Assembly (NCBI RefSeq): GCF_014930455.1
Contig: NZ_JAAIYO010000004.1
Coordinates: 1-64,000 of the forward strand
DNA from: Corallococcus soli
Lineage (GTDB): Bacteria > Myxococcota > Myxococcia > Myxococcales > Myxococcaceae
DNA: 64,000 nt
Direction of reading: 5' to 3'
Positions within the stretch are counted from its first letter, which is position 1. Every line of letters begins with the position of its first letter. Position numbers and translations under genes: made by a program. Of this stretch, positions 1 through 9,599 are shown one piece after another. The notes below the pieces were generated by a model. The model was given only the letters and a program-made list of their open reading frames with translations. It had not been told where the DNA came from and ran no database searches.

Positions 1-1
1 G

Positions 2-661
2 GTCTACGCGGGCCCCACCACCACCGTGGTGCATCAGTCCATGGCGGCGCACCTGCTCAGCCAGTGGATGGCCGACAAGGGCTTCCTCGTCGTGAAGGTG
101 GACGGGCGCGGCACGCCGCTGCGCACCGCCGAGTGGAACCGCGTGGTGAAGCACGACTTCGCGACCGTCACCCTGGATGATCAGATTGAAGCGGTGCAGG
201 CGCTGGCGAAGCAGGTGCCGGAGATGGACCTTCAGCGCGTGGGCATCACCGGCTGGAGCTTCGGCGGGTACATGGCCGCGCTGGCCGCGCTGAAGCGCCC
301 GGACTTCTTCAAGGCCGCCGTGTCCGGCGCCCCGGTGGTGGACTGGCGTGACTACGACACGCACTACACCGAGCGCTACCTGGGCCTGCCGGAGGAGACG
401 CCCCAGGCCTACGAGGTCAGCAGCCTGCTGACGTACGCGAAGAAGGACGCCCCCATCAGCGCGCTGCTGCTCCTGCACGGCACCGCCGACGACAACGTCT
501 ACTTCTTCCACACGCTGAAGCTGTCGGACGCGCTCTTCCGCGCGGGCAAGCCGCACCAGCTGCTGCCCCTGAGCGGCCTGACGCACATGGTGCCGGATCC
601 GCTCGTCACGGAGCGTCAGTACGAGCGCGTGATGGCGCACTTCCAGCAGAACCTGAAGTAG
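2..661 (+). CDS. S9 family prolyl oligopeptidase / dipeptidyl peptidase IV, 3' part only
   Basis: C-terminal alpha/beta-hydrolase domain of a serine peptidase that cuts short peptides after proline or a similar residue. The reading frame is open from the left edge, so the N-terminal beta-propeller lies outside the window. The nucleophile motif GWSFGGYM is visible, followed by the acid in GTADDNVYF and the histidine in GLTHMVPDP, so the Ser-Asp-His triad is complete. A hydrolase of the DPP-IV branch is likely from the GWSFGG motif, but subfamily cannot be fixed without the propeller. The first internal ATG at position 26 is not a plausible start because the homologous domain continues upstream. 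The gene converges on cspA across a shared hairpin. Confidence 0.9.
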   Translation, partial: VYAGPTTTVVHQSMAAHLLSQWMADKGFLVVKVDGRGTPLRTAEWNRVVKHDFATVTLDDQIEAVQALAKQVPEMDLQRVGITGWSFGGYMAALAALKRPDFFKAAVSGAPVVDWRDYDTHYTERYLGLPEETPQAYEVSSLLTYAKKDAPISALLLLHGTADDNVYFFHTLKLSDALFRAGKPHQLLPLSGLTHMVPDPLVTERQYERVMAHFQQNLK

Positions 662-690
662 CCAAGGCCAGACACAGCCTCCGAAAAGGG

Positions 691-728
691 AGAGGCCCGG
701 ATCCCCTGCCGTGGGGTTCCGGGCCTCT
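691..728. terminator. Bidirectional hairpin terminator between the S9 peptidase and cspA
   Basis: Inverted repeat with 10-bp outer arms AGAGGCCCGG / CCGGGCCTCT and an inner CCCC/GGGG pairing, sitting between two convergent genes. It starts 30 nt after the peptidase stop and lies about 47 nt beyond the cspA stop. There is no long T tract, as is usual for terminators in such GC-rich DNA. Confidence 0.7.
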
Positions 729-774
729 TCAGTTCAACCAGTCCGTGAGGAATGGCTGAGGACGACGCGTCACT

Positions 775-978
775 TCACGCCGCGCGGACGTTCTGCGCCT
801 GCAGGCCCTTGGGGCCCTTGGTGACTTCGAACTCCACCTTCTGGCCTTCGGCCAGCGTGCGGAACCCATCCATGTTGATGGCGGTGTGGTGGCAGAACAC
901 GTCCTCGCCGCCGCCGTCCTGGGTGATGAAGCCGAAGCCCTTCGCGTCGTTGAACCACTTCACGGTGCCAGTTGCCAT
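775..978 (-). CDS. cspA: Cold-shock domain protein
   Basis: A 67-residue single cold-shock domain that binds single-stranded nucleic acid and acts as an RNA chaperone in the cytoplasm. The RNP1 motif KGFGFIT and an RNP2-like VFCHH are both present; the Cys in RNP2 replaces the more common Val. The protein opens with [11 protein letters not shown], the standard family start, and an AAGGAAG ribosome-binding site lies about 6 nt upstream of the ATG. It is transcribed alone: a terminator for odhAB stands between it and the upstream operon. Myxobacteria carry several csp paralogues, so which numbered paralogue this is cannot be told here. Confidence 0.95.
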   Translation of the reverse strand: MATGTVKWFNDAKGFGFITQDGGGEDVFCHHTAINMDGFRTLAEGQKVEFEVTKGPKGLQAQNVRAA

Positions 979-1065
979 TGCGCTTCCTTGCGTTTGCAGA
1001 GCAGCCGTGGGGAAGGCCGCCCGTTCTGCCCGACGACCGGGGAGACGGACCTATTTGTAGTGAAA

Positions 1066-1091
1066 GGGCCGACTGGAAGTCCAGCCGGCCC
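1066..1091 (-). terminator. Terminator of the odhA-odhB operon
   Basis: Stem of 12 bp with one mismatch (GGGCCGACTGGA against TCCAGCCGGCCC) and a 2-nt gap at the tip, about 52 nt beyond the odhB stop. On the minus strand it is followed by TTTCAC, a weak U-rich tail. It separates odhB from cspA. Confidence 0.6.
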
Positions 1092-1142
1092 ACGGGGAAT
1101 GCCTGTCTTCCCACCCCGCACAACCATGTGCGGAGGAGTGGG

Positions 1143-2378
1143 TCAGATGTCGAGCAGCAGGCGCTCCGGGTCCTCGATGCACTCCTTCACGCGCACCAGG
1201 AACTGCACCGCTTCGCGGCCGTCCACCAGGCGGTGGTCGTACGTGAGGGCGATGTACATGATGGGCCGGATGACCACCTGGCCGTCGCGCGCCACCGGGC
1301 GGTCCACGATGTTGTGCATGCCCAGGATGCCCGTCTGCGGCGGGTTCAGGATGGGCGTGGACAGCATGGAGCCGAAGATGCCGCCGTTGGTGATGGTGAA
1401 CGTGCCGCCCTGGAGGTCCGTCAGGGTCAGCTTGTCGTTGCGAGCGCGGCCGCCGTAGTCGCCGACGGTCTTCTCCAGCTCCGCGAGCGACAGCTTGTTC
1501 GCGTCGCGCACCACCGGCACCACCAGACCGCGGCTGCCGCTGACGGCCACGCCGATGTCGTAGTAGTGCTTGAAGATGACGTCCTCGCCGTCGATCTCCG
1601 CGTTGATCTGCGGGAACGCCTTGAGGGCCTCCACCGACGCGCGGATGAAGAAGCTCATGAACCCGAGCTTCACGCCGTGCTTCGCCTGGAACTTCTCGTT
1701 GTACTTCTTGCGAAGCGCCATCACCTCGCCCATGTCCACCTCGTTGAAGGTAGTGAGCAGGGCGGCGTTGGACTGGGCCTGGAGCAGGCGCTCCGCGACG
1801 CGCTTGCGCAGCGGCGTCATGCGCACGCGCTCCTCGCGCGCGGCGTTGGGACGCGGCCCGGACGGCGCGGCCGGAGGCGGCGGGGCGGAGGGCGCCTGGG
1901 TGGGGGCGGCCGGGCGGTTGAGCTGCCCCAGCACGTCCTCCTTCACGATGCGCCCGCCGGTGCCGGAGCCCTTGAGCTGGCCCACGTCCACCTGATTCTC
2001 CTCCGCCATCTTCCTGGCGGTGGGGGTGATGCGCGCGTCACCAGCGGCGGCGGCCGGCGCGGCCTGCACCGGCGCGGCGGCCTGGGCGGGCGCGGGCGTG
2101 GCGGCGGCCTGGGCAGGAGACGCGGCGGCGGCACCGGCACCGCCAGCCTCGATGGTGCCCAGCACCTCGCCCACGCGGACCTTGTCGCCCTCCTTGAAGG
2201 CGATGGACGCGATGCTGCCGGCGGCGGGAGACGGCACGTCGATGGTGACCTTGTCGGTCTCCAGCACGACGAGCGGCTCGTCCGCGGCGACCGTGTCGCC
2301 CTGCTTCTTGTTCCACTTGCCGACGACGGCCTCGGTGATGGACTCACCGAGGGGCGGGACTTTCAGTTCAACGGCCAT
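1143..2378 (-). CDS. odhB: Dihydrolipoyl succinyltransferase, E2 of 2-oxoglutarate dehydrogenase
   Basis: Transfers the succinyl group from E1 to CoA in the TCA-cycle 2-oxoglutarate dehydrogenase complex. The 411-residue protein has an N-terminal lipoyl domain (lipoylated K43 in ETDKVTID), an Ala/Pro-rich linker, an E1/E3-binding domain around residues 115-150 ([12 protein letters not shown]), a second Pro-rich linker and the catalytic domain with H382 and D386 in DHRLVDGRE. The chosen ATG gives the canonical [13 protein letters not shown] start and overlaps the end of odhA by 11 nt, which suggests translational coupling. A longer frame running to 2474 adds only a Ser/Pro-rich shadow of odhA. 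The E3 gene (lpd) is not in this operon. Confidence 0.96.
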   Translation of the reverse strand: MAVELKVPPLGESITEAVVGKWNKKQGDTVAADEPLVVLETDKVTIDVPSPAAGSIASIAFKEGDKVRVGEVLGTIEAGGAGAAAASPAQAAATPAPAQAAAPVQAAPAAAAGDARITPTARKMAEENQVDVGQLKGSGTGGRIVKEDVLGQLNRPAAPTQAPSAPPPPAAPSGPRPNAAREERVRMTPLRKRVAERLLQAQSNAALLTTFNEVDMGEVMALRKKYNEKFQAKHGVKLGFMSFFIRASVEALKAFPQINAEIDGEDVIFKHYYDIGVAVSGSRGLVVPVVRDANKLSLAELEKTVGDYGGRARNDKLTLTDLQGGTFTITNGGIFGSMLSTPILNPPQTGILGMHNIVDRPVARDGQVVIRPIMYIALTYDHRLVDGREAVQFLVRVKECIEDPERLLLDI

Positions 2379-5256
2379 TCTGGGTTCCTCGGAGGATGGC
2401 TTCTTCGATGATGAGCTGCTGCTCGTAGTCGTGCGTCTTGGGGAAGCCGGTGGCGGGGCTCGCGGCCTCGGCACGGCCGATGTAACCCAACTTCAACGGG
2501 TGCTGCTGCGCACGGCCGGAGACCAGGTCGTGCAGGCGCGGGAACATGAAGTGCCAGCCACCCGCGTTGCGAGGCTCCTCCTGCACCCAGTACAGCTCCT
2601 GCAACTGGGGCAGCTTCGCCACCAGGTTCGACAGCTCGTCGTGCGGGAACGGGTAGAGCTGCTCCAGCCGCACGATGGCGATGGTGTCGTCCTTGCGCTC
2701 GTCCCGGGCCTTGGCCAGGTCGTAGTAGACCTTGCCGCTGCACAGCAGCAGCCGCTTCACCTTCGCCGGGTCCGCCTTCGCATCCAGGATGACCTCCTGG
2801 AACGTGCCCGTCGCCAGGTCGTCCATGTGGCTCATGGCCTCCGGACGGCGCAGCAGGCTCTTGGGCGACATGATGACCAGCGGCTTGCGCACCGGGCGCA
2901 GCACCTGGCGGCGCAACAGGTGGAAGATCTGCGCGGGCGTGGTGGGGTAGCAGACCTGGAGGTTGTCCTCCGCGCACAGGTCCAGGAAGCGCTCCAGGCG
3001 CGCGCTGGAGTGCTCTGGGCCCTGGCCTTCGTAGCCGTGCGGCAGGAGCAGCGTGATGCCGCTCAGCCGGCGCCACTTGCTCTCCGCCGCCGCGATGAAC
3101 TGGTCGACGATGATCTGCGCGCCGTTGACGAAGTCACCGAACTGGCCCTCCCAGATGGTGAGGCCGTCCGGCACGTCCAGGCTGTAGCCGTAGTCGAAGC
3201 CCAGCACGCCCATCTCCGACAGGGGGCTGTTGTAGACGTTGAACGCCGCCTTGCCGGTGGCGAACTGCCGCAGGGGGGTGAACTCCGCGCCCGTCTGCAC
3301 GTCGTGCAGCACCGCGTGGCGGTGGCTGAAGGTGCCGCGCTCGCTGTCCTGGCCGGACAGGCGGATGATGTAGCCCTCCGACAGCAGCGTGGCGTAGGCC
3401 AGCGCCTCGCCCTCGCTCCACTGCAGCTCCTCCGTCTCCAGCATGCCCTGGCGCTTCTTGAGGACGGTGCGCTCCACGTCGCGGTGCACCTGGAAGCCCT
3501 CCGGCGCGGTGGCCAGCTTCTGGAGCGCGTCGCGCAGCGTCGCCTTCTCCACCGCGGTGGGGACCTGGGGCGCGTTCTTCATCAGGCCGCCCTTGTAGGG
3601 CTTCCACAGGCCCTCCAGCGCGTTGGGCTCCTTGAACTGGCTCTCCTGGCGGGCGCGGGTGAGCGCCGCGTCGAAGTCCTGGTAGCAGCGCTGCTTGAGC
3701 GCGTCGGACTCCTCCGCGGAGATGCGGTTCTGCTCCGCCAGCGCCTTCGCGTACAGCGCGCGCACGGGCGGGTGCTTGCGGATGATGTCGTACATCGACG
3801 GCTGGGTGAAGGACGGGTCGTCGCCCTCGTTGTGGCCGTAGCGGCGGTAGCAGATGAGGTCGATGACCACGTCGCTCTTGAAGGTCTGGCGGTACTCCGC
3901 CGCGAGCCTCGCCACGTGGACGCACGCCTCCGGGTCATCCCCGTTCACGTGGAACACCGGGATGTCCAACATCTGCGCGATGGCGGTGGCGTAGATGCTG
4001 GAGCGCGAGTCCGACGGGTCGGTGGTGAAGCCGACCTGGTTGTTGATGACGACGTGGACCGTGCCGCCCGTCGTGTAGCCCTTGAGGCCCGCGAAGTTGA
4101 GCGTCTCCGCGACGACGCCCTGTCCGATGAAGGCCGCGTCGCCGTGGATGAGCAGGGGCACCACGCCCGTGCGGTCCGCGTCGCCGCCCCGGTCCTGCTT
4201 GGCGCGCACGCGGCCCTCCACCACGGGGCCCACGCACTCCAGGTGGCTGGGGTTGAAGGCCAGCGACAGGTGCACGTTCCGGCCCGAGCGCGTGGCGTGG
4301 TCCGACGAGAAGCCCATGTGGTACTTCACGTCACCCCGGCCCAGGTACGCCTTGGGGTCCTTGGGGCCGTCGAACTCGCTGAAGATCTGATCCGGCTTCT
4401 TGCCCAGGATGTTCGTCAGCACGTTGAGGCGGCCGCGGTGGGCCATGCCGATGACCAGCTCCTTGAGCCCCATGGCGGCGCCGACTTCCAGCAGGGCGTC
4501 CAGCATGGGGATGAGGGCCTCGCCGCCGTCCAGGCTGAAGCGCTTGGCACCCACGTACTTGGTGTGCAGGAAGTGCTCGAAGCCCTCCGCGTACGACAGC
4601 TTGGTGAGGATGTGCCGCTGGTCCTCCACGGAGAACGGCGTGCGGTTGTCGCTGTGCTCCATGCGCTGCATGAGCCAGCGGCGACGCTCGCTGTCGAGCA
4701 TCTGCATGAACTCCACGCCGATGTGGCCGGAGTACGTGCGGCGCAGCCGCGTCACCAGATCCGACAGGCGCACGCGCTGCTGCGGGAAGACGTTGTTGCA
4801 CTCCACCGCCTGCTCCAGCTCCTTCGCGGTGAAGTGGTTCTCGTCCATCAGCGCCACGTCCGCGACGTGCCCCAGGGGCGGGCGCGGGCGCTCGAGCGGG
4901 TCCAGCGTCGCGCGCAGGTGACCGCGAAGCCGGAAGGCGGTGATGGCCTGGTCCACCTTCGACTGCAACCCGATGTCCTGCGCGGGCGCGACCGGGGCCG
5001 CGGGCGCGGCGGCGACGGGGGCCTGCGCGGCTCCGTTCGCCTTGCCGTTGCCCTTGCCCTTGCCCTCGGGGACGACGGGCGCGGGGGCCTCCAACTGCTT
5101 CGCGTTGAAGATGGGGCGGCCCGCGCCGTTGTTGCGCTCGAAGACTTCGCGCCAACTCGGGTCCACGCTGCCCGGGTCATCAAGGAAGCGCGCGTAGAGC
5201 CCCTCGATGAAGTCGATGTTGGCACCAGAGAGGAAGCTGTCCTGGAAATTCGCCAT
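2368..5256 (-). CDS. odhA: 2-oxoglutarate dehydrogenase E1 component
   Basis: Thiamine-diphosphate enzyme that decarboxylates 2-oxoglutarate and passes succinyl to the lipoyl arm of OdhB. At 962 residues it is close to the usual length of SucA. Family signatures include [11 protein letters not shown], the ThDP/Mg region [11 protein letters not shown] and [17 protein letters not shown], and the C-terminal [11 protein letters not shown]. The N-terminus [21 protein letters not shown] resembles the E2-binding tail of SucA. One local feature is an Ala/Pro/Gly/Lys-rich linker near residues 55-95, like those in lipoyl proteins, which would make the N-terminal tail flexible. First gene of the odhA-odhB operon. 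Confidence 0.97.
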   Translation of the reverse strand: MANFQDSFLSGANIDFIEGLYARFLDDPGSVDPSWREVFERNNGAGRPIFNAKQLEAPAPVVPEGKGKGNGKANGAAQAPVAAAPAAPVAPAQDIGLQSKVDQAITAFRLRGHLRATLDPLERPRPPLGHVADVALMDENHFTAKELEQAVECNNVFPQQRVRLSDLVTRLRRTYSGHIGVEFMQMLDSERRRWLMQRMEHSDNRTPFSVEDQRHILTKLSYAEGFEHFLHTKYVGAKRFSLDGGEALIPMLDALLEVGAAMGLKELVIGMAHRGRLNVLTNILGKKPDQIFSEFDGPKDPKAYLGRGDVKYHMGFSSDHATRSGRNVHLSLAFNPSHLECVGPVVEGRVRAKQDRGGDADRTGVVPLLIHGDAAFIGQGVVAETLNFAGLKGYTTGGTVHVVINNQVGFTTDPSDSRSSIYATAIAQMLDIPVFHVNGDDPEACVHVARLAAEYRQTFKSDVVIDLICYRRYGHNEGDDPSFTQPSMYDIIRKHPPVRALYAKALAEQNRISAEESDALKQRCYQDFDAALTRARQESQFKEPNALEGLWKPYKGGLMKNAPQVPTAVEKATLRDALQKLATAPEGFQVHRDVERTVLKKRQGMLETEELQWSEGEALAYATLLSEGYIIRLSGQDSERGTFSHRHAVLHDVQTGAEFTPLRQFATGKAAFNVYNSPLSEMGVLGFDYGYSLDVPDGLTIWEGQFGDFVNGAQIIVDQFIAAAESKWRRLSGITLLLPHGYEGQGPEHSSARLERFLDLCAEDNLQVCYPTTPAQIFHLLRRQVLRPVRKPLVIMSPKSLLRRPEAMSHMDDLATGTFQEVILDAKADPAKVKRLLLCSGKVYYDLAKARDERKDDTIAIVRLEQLYPFPHDELSNLVAKLPQLQELYWVQEEPRNAGGWHFMFPRLHDLVSGRAQQHPLKLGYIGRAEAASPATGFPKTHDYEQQLIIEEAILRGTQNGR

Positions 5257-5588
5257 GGCGGGGGTCTTTTACTGGAAGGGCGCCGCGTTGGGGGGTTTTC
5301 GCCTCAGCTTTGTTGAACCCCGCCGCGCCCGGCTGCCCATCCTCCACCATGGGGAGCAGATGGAATCATGCCCTGCGTGAGCGCAGCTTCACCGAGGGCC
5401 GGATTCCCGCCGCTGCGTGGGGCTCAAAAGAAGGCGGCGCGCGTCCGGCATGCCGAAAGGACGTACATCCAGTGCGCCCGGGGCCCCTCCGGCGTCGGGA
5501 AGGGAATCGGGGGCCGGTGCCCCAGAAGGGGGCGAAGGAGTGCTAAGCACGCGCCCCCCTTCCTCTTCTCTTGCGAGAACGTACCGAC
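5257..5588. other. Divergent intergenic region, odhA / fabI
   Basis: A 332-nt gap between the divergent odhA and fabI genes that must hold both promoters. I see GC-rich sequence with a GGGGCCGGTGCCCC palindromic patch near 5511-5524 but no convincing -35/-10 pair and no credible small gene. Confidence 0.4.
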
Positions 5589-6419
5589 ATGCTCCTCCAG
5601 GGCAAGAAGCTGCTCATCACCGGCGTGCTCACCCCGCAGTCGCTGGCCTTCGGCATCGCCGAACACGCGCTGGCGCAGGGTGCGGAGATCATCCTCACCG
5701 GCTTTGGCCGGGCGAAGTCGCTGACGGAGCGCAGCGCGAAGCGGCTCAAGCCCGGCACGGAGGTGCTGGAGCTGGACGTCACCAACCCGGAGCACTTCCC
5801 GGCCCTGACGGAGACGCTGCGCCAGAAGTGGGGCCGCGTGGACGGCGTGCTGCACGCCATCGCGTACGCGCCCGAGGACGCGCTGGGCGGCAACTTCCTC
5901 AACACCCCCTGGGAGAGCGTGCAGACCGCGTTCCGCATCTCCGCCTTCTCCGTGAAGGAGCTGGCCATGGCGTGCGCGCCGCTGATGCCGCCGGGCAGCG
6001 CCATCGTCGCGCTGGACTTCGACAACCGGCAGGCGTGGCCCATCTACGACTGGATGGGGGTGTGCAAGGCCGCCATGGAGGCCACGGTGCGCTACCTGGC
6101 GCGCGACCTGGGCCCCAAGGGCATCCGCGTCAACGCGCTGGCGGCGGGCCCCCTGGCCACCATCGCGGCCAAGGGGATTCCGGGCTTCAAGTCCCTGGCG
6201 CAGTACTGGGGCAAGCAGGCGCCGCTGGGCTGGAGCGACAAGGACAGCCACGACCACGTCGCCAGGACGGCGTGCGCCATGCTGTCCGACTGGATGCCCT
6301 CCACCACGGGCGAAATGGTCCACGTCGACGGCGGTTATCACTCCGTGGGCGCTCCCCCGGTGGACACGGTGGAAGGAGCGGAAGGGGTCCTGGCGACCCC
6401 CACGCCCAAGGAGGGATGA
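5589..6419 (+). CDS. fabI: Enoyl-ACP reductase, InhA-like (SDR family)
   Basis: NADH-dependent reductase of the last step of type II fatty acid elongation. The 276-residue protein has the FabI-type Rossmann start (KLLITGVLTPQSLAFGIA), and Y153 and K160 in YDWMGVCK. It is closer to mycobacterial InhA than to E. coli FabI: the segments DFDNRQAWPIYDWMGVCK and LSDWMPSTTGEMVHVDGG match InhA almost residue for residue. The substrate loop after AAGPLATIAAKG is about ten residues shorter than in InhA. The position of InhA Ser94 is Ala here (LHAIAYAP). The ATG at 5589 was preferred to the one at 5571 because the family starts there. It stands alone ahead of the chemosensory operon. Confidence 0.88.
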   Translation: MLLQGKKLLITGVLTPQSLAFGIAEHALAQGAEIILTGFGRAKSLTERSAKRLKPGTEVLELDVTNPEHFPALTETLRQKWGRVDGVLHAIAYAPEDALGGNFLNTPWESVQTAFRISAFSVKELAMACAPLMPPGSAIVALDFDNRQAWPIYDWMGVCKAAMEATVRYLARDLGPKGIRVNALAAGPLATIAAKGIPGFKSLAQYWGKQAPLGWSDKDSHDHVARTACAMLSDWMPSTTGEMVHVDGGYHSVGAPPVDTVEGAEGVLATPTPKEG

Positions 6420-6579
6420 ACCCTCCCAACCTTTCCGGAAAGAGCAGACATTTGCCTGCCCTGCTTCCCGGCGGTCGGGGGCCCCCCGCTTCCGAACATC
6501 GGAGCGCTCACGGTAGGATCACCCATGCAGCGCAGACCTCTCCGCACTTCGCGGAGCCTGTGCGAGGAGCCGTGGCACA

Positions 6580-6957
6580 GTGAGTACCAACGTCTTGCTG
6601 GTGGACGACAGCCCGACCGTCCGCAACATCCTCAAGATCTACCTGATGAACCTCAAGGTCAGCATCGTGGAGGCGGAGGACGCGGCGCGCGCGCTCCAGC
6701 TGCTGCGGCTGGTGCCGGTGAGCGTGGTGATCGCCGACATCAACATGCCGAACATGGACGGCATCACCTTCGTGAAGGAGGTGCGCGCCAGCGCCCAGGC
6801 CCAGGTGAAGAGCGTGCCGGTCATCCTGCTGACGGCGGAGAAGGGCGAGGACCTGCGCCAGCGCGGCACGGAGGCGGGCGCCAACGCGTTCATCCAGAAA
6901 CCCGTTTCGCACGACGAGCTGACCAAGACGGTGCGTCAGTTCCTGAACAGGGTGTGA
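6580..6957 (+). CDS. CheY-like single-domain response regulator, chemosensory operon
   Basis: A 125-residue receiver domain and nothing else. The acidic pair D9-D10, the phosphoacceptor D53 (IADINMPNMDG), T85 and K107 (FIQKPV) are all present, so it should accept phosphate from the CheA encoded downstream. The start is GTG. The next gene begins 4 nt after the stop, and the six genes that follow encode the rest of a Che pathway, so this is most likely its output regulator. The target could be motility or gene expression; the sequence does not say which. Confidence 0.9.
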   Translation: MSTNVLLVDDSPTVRNILKIYLMNLKVSIVEAEDAARALQLLRLVPVSVVIADINMPNMDGITFVKEVRASAQAQVKSVPVILLTAEKGEDLRQRGTEAGANAFIQKPVSHDELTKTVRQFLNRV

Positions 6958-6961
6958 CGCC

Positions 6962-7828
6962 GTGAGCCTGCCGTCCCTGCTGCTGGTCGACGACAGCGAC
7001 GCCATCCTGGCGCTGGAGCGGGCCATCCTCTCCGGGCACTACACCATCCACACGGCCAGCAACGGGCGTGAGGCGCTGGAGAAGGTGGGCCGGCTGCGGC
7101 CGGCGGCGGTGCTGCTGGACCTGTCCATGCCGGAGATGGACGGCGACGAGGTGCTCCAGCGGATGAAGGCGGATGTCGCGACGACGGACATCCCGGTCAT
7201 CATCATCTCGTCGGAGAAGCAGCGCGCGGAGGCGTGCCTGGGACTGGGCGCGGAGGCGTTCCTGCCCAAGCCCTTCCGCGCGGACGAGCTGCTCAACCGC
7301 GTGGGCGAGGCGCTGGAGGCCGCGCGGCGCCGCTCGCGCTCCGGCGCGATGCTGGTGCTGCGGCTGTCGGTGGGCGAGCGCGAGTTCGCCGTGCCGCTGG
7401 ACTCCGTGAAGGAGGTCCTCCTGCAGCCGGCGACGCGGCCGCTGCCCACGGGCCCGTCCTACCTGCGCGAGTACGTGGAGCTGCGCGGCCATGCGGTGTG
7501 CGTGCTGGACGTGGCGCTGCGGCTGGGCGTGAAGCACCAGGTGGCCATCGCGGAGCGGATGCTGGTGGTCATCGAGGCCGAAGGGGTGTCGCTGGCCCTC
7601 ACCGTGGACACGGTGAAGGATCCGGAGGAGTTCCAGGCGACCGACATCGACCGGCGCGAGAAGGTGGGCGGCGCCGAGCACGGCCTGCTGCAAGAGGGGC
7701 TTCTGGGCATGCTGCGCACCGGTGGTCGCGCGCTGCCCATCCTGGATCCGAAGGTGTTCATCGCGCGGGGACTCCTGCGCGACCTGCCCGCGCTGCTCGC
7801 GCCGGTGGAGGAAGAGCGGAGCGCATGA
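6962..7828 (+). CDS. Response regulator receiver fused to a CheW domain
   Basis: The 288-residue protein has a receiver at about residues 1-120 (D53 in LLDLSMPEMDG, K103 in LPKPF) followed by a CheW/SH3-like coupling domain at about 135-280 (LRLSVGEREFAVPLDSVKEV). The CheW-REC combination is known from CheV, but in CheV the CheW domain comes first; here the order is reversed. It may adjust receptor-kinase coupling when phosphorylated, or serve as a phosphate sink. GTG start, 4 nt after the CheY gene; its stop overlaps the cheR start as ATGA. Confidence 0.88.
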   Translation: MSLPSLLLVDDSDAILALERAILSGHYTIHTASNGREALEKVGRLRPAAVLLDLSMPEMDGDEVLQRMKADVATTDIPVIIISSEKQRAEACLGLGAEAFLPKPFRADELLNRVGEALEAARRRSRSGAMLVLRLSVGEREFAVPLDSVKEVLLQPATRPLPTGPSYLREYVELRGHAVCVLDVALRLGVKHQVAIAERMLVVIEAEGVSLALTVDTVKDPEEFQATDIDRREKVGGAEHGLLQEGLLGMLRTGGRALPILDPKVFIARGLLRDLPALLAPVEEERSA

Positions 7829-9057
7829 GTGCAGGGCTCGACCCCCGGCTGCTGGCCCGAGCCCGGGAAGTGGTGGCGGACACCACCGGCTTTCGTGATG
7901 ACGCCATCGCCCAGGAGGCGGTGGAACGCGTGCTGCGCGCGGAGCTGGCCCGGGGCCGGGTGCCCACGGAGGTCCTGAGCGAGCTGCAGCAACTGGGCTC
8001 GCCCCTGGCCTACACGCTGGTGCGCGCGGTGCTGGTGGGGGAGACGTACTTCTTCCGCCAGCCGGAGCACTTCCGCTTCATCGCCTCGGAAGGGGTGCCG
8101 TCCGCGCTGCGCCACGGCGCGCTGCACCTGCGCGGCTGGAGCGCGGGGTGCGCCACCGGCGAGGAGGCCTATTCGCTGGCCGCGTGCCTGCTGGCGTGCG
8201 CGCCCCCCGGGATGCCGGTGGAGGTGGTGGGCACGGACCTGCATGAGGCCAGCCTGGAGGCCGCCCGGCGCGGCACCTACGGCGCGTGGTCCCGCCGCGA
8301 GTCCGCGCCCGCGCTGCACACCGTCTACGAGCCCCACGGCGAGCGCCAGGTGTCCATCATCCCGGAGGTGCGCAAGGTCACCCGCTTCGCGCCGGCCAAC
8401 CTGCTGGCGCCGCTGCCGGAGCGCTTCGGCCTGTTCGACTTCATCCTCTGCCGCAACGTGCTCACGTACTTCTCGCCGTCCGCGCGCGACGCGGCCATCG
8501 GGCACCTGACGCGCAGCCTGACGCCGGGGGGCCTGCTGTTCCTGGGCACGGTGGAGGTGGACCGCGTGCCGCCGGGGCTGACGCGCGAGGGGCCGCCGGA
8601 GCTGCAGGCCTTCCGCAAGCCGCGCCCGGAAGAGCGCTCCTTCGCGCCGCTGCCCCCGCCGCAGCCGCTCGTCACCTCGCGGGTCACCCCGCCGCCGCGC
8701 CGGCTGTCCGCGCCGCTGCCGCCCCCCCCCGCGCAGCCGCCGTCCCCCCCGCCGCCCCCCGCGCGGCTGCACCTGCAGGCCCTGGAGCGCATTGAAGAAG
8801 GCAACGTGTCCGGAGCGACCGCCGTGCTGGAGCTGCTCGTGAAGCAGGCTCCGGACTACCTGCCGGGCCTGCTGGAGCTGGCGCTCCTGCGCGAGCGCGC
8901 GGGGGCCCGGGACGCGGCCTTCCCGCTGATGCGCGCCCTGCGCTCGCGGGCGGGCCAGCTGCCCCCGGACGAGCTGGTGGATGGACCGGAGGCGCTGCCT
9001 GCGCGCTTCTACCTGGCGTCCGCTGACGCCTACCTGAATCTGGGGGCGCTGGAATGA
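7825..9057 (+). CDS. cheR: CheR protein-glutamate methyltransferase with Pro-rich linker and C-terminal helical extension
   Basis: Transfers methyl from S-adenosylmethionine to receptor glutamates during adaptation. Of 410 residues, the first 270 or so are the CheR core: GETYFFRQPEHF near 72-83, the SAM site WSAGCATGEEAYSLA near 105-119, and LCRNVLTYFSPSA near 210. After it come about 35 residues made mostly of Pro and a helical, TPR-like region of about 100 residues. C-terminal TPRs on CheR are known from FrzF of Myxococcus, so this tail may recruit partners. The start overlaps the previous stop (ATGA), and its own stop overlaps cheW the same way. Confidence 0.92.
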   Translation: MSAGLDPRLLARAREVVADTTGFRDDAIAQEAVERVLRAELARGRVPTEVLSELQQLGSPLAYTLVRAVLVGETYFFRQPEHFRFIASEGVPSALRHGALHLRGWSAGCATGEEAYSLAACLLACAPPGMPVEVVGTDLHEASLEAARRGTYGAWSRRESAPALHTVYEPHGERQVSIIPEVRKVTRFAPANLLAPLPERFGLFDFILCRNVLTYFSPSARDAAIGHLTRSLTPGGLLFLGTVEVDRVPPGLTREGPPELQAFRKPRPEERSFAPLPPPQPLVTSRVTPPPRRLSAPLPPPPAQPPSPPPPPARLHLQALERIEEGNVSGATAVLELLVKQAPDYLPGLLELALLRERAGARDAAFPLMRALRSRAGQLPPDELVDGPEALPARFYLASADAYLNLGALE

Positions 9058-9599
9058 AGGGGACGCCGCGGTTGATGGACGAGGCCCTGGAGGAGGAGAC
9101 GCGCGACCTGCTCGCGCGCCGGGCCGCGCGCCTGCGTGAGCAGGGCGAGTCGTCCGTCGAGGAGGCGGTCCACTGGATCGCCGAGTTCCCCCTGGGCGAG
9201 GAGCGCTACGCGCTGCCCCTGGAGTTGCTGCGGGCCGCGCTGCCCCTGCGCATGGTGACGCCCGTGCCGCTGTCGGAGCCCGCCGTCATCGGCGTGCTGC
9301 GCTTCCAGGGCCAGGTGCTGTCCGCGCTGAGCCTGGCGTCGCTGCTGGGCGGCCACGGGTGGCGGCAGGACCCCGCCGTGCTGCTGGTGGTGGACCGGGG
9401 CGACGGGGAGCTGTGCGCGCTGGACTGCGAAGCCATCCCGCGCCCCACCACGCTGCCGCTCGCGGCGGTGGAGGCCGCGCGGGTGCGGGCGGAGGGGCCG
9501 GTGATGGAGGTCTTCACCCAGGACCGGCAGCTCATCCACCTCATCGACCCGAAGCGCCTGTTCTCCGTGCCGGACGCGGGGGTGCGCCATGGCCGTTGA
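9054..9599 (+). CDS. cheW: CheW-type coupling protein
   Basis: Scaffold that links receptors to CheA. The 181-residue protein carries a CheW domain after an unusual helical N-terminal stretch of about 40 residues rich in Arg and Glu. Recognisable parts are FPLGEERYALPLELLRAALP and VIGVLRFQGQVLSALSLASLL, in the place of the more usual RGxVxPVVDL. The ATG overlaps the cheR stop by 4 nt and the gene overlaps cheA by 11 nt. Divergence from the typical motif suggests it is specific for the array encoded by this operon. Confidence 0.85.
   Translation: MKGTPRLMDEALEEETRDLLARRAARLREQGESSVEEAVHWIAEFPLGEERYALPLELLRAALPLRMVTPVPLSEPAVIGVLRFQGQVLSALSLASLLGGHGWRQDPAVLLVVDRGDGELCALDCEAIPRPTTLPLAAVEAARVRAEGPVMEVFTQDRQLIHLIDPKRLFSVPDAGVRHGR

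Noticed and set aside
2020-5316. 1098-codon open frame antisense to odhB-odhA
   Set aside because: Sequence is Arg/Val/His/Ala-rich low complexity that mirrors odhA codons; no domains, no start signal. High GC3 leaves antisense frames open.
6420-6579. Terminator or promoter between fabI and the chemosensory operon
   Set aside because: A GGGGGCCCCC patch exists but no clear stem-loop with tail and no confident promoter elements.
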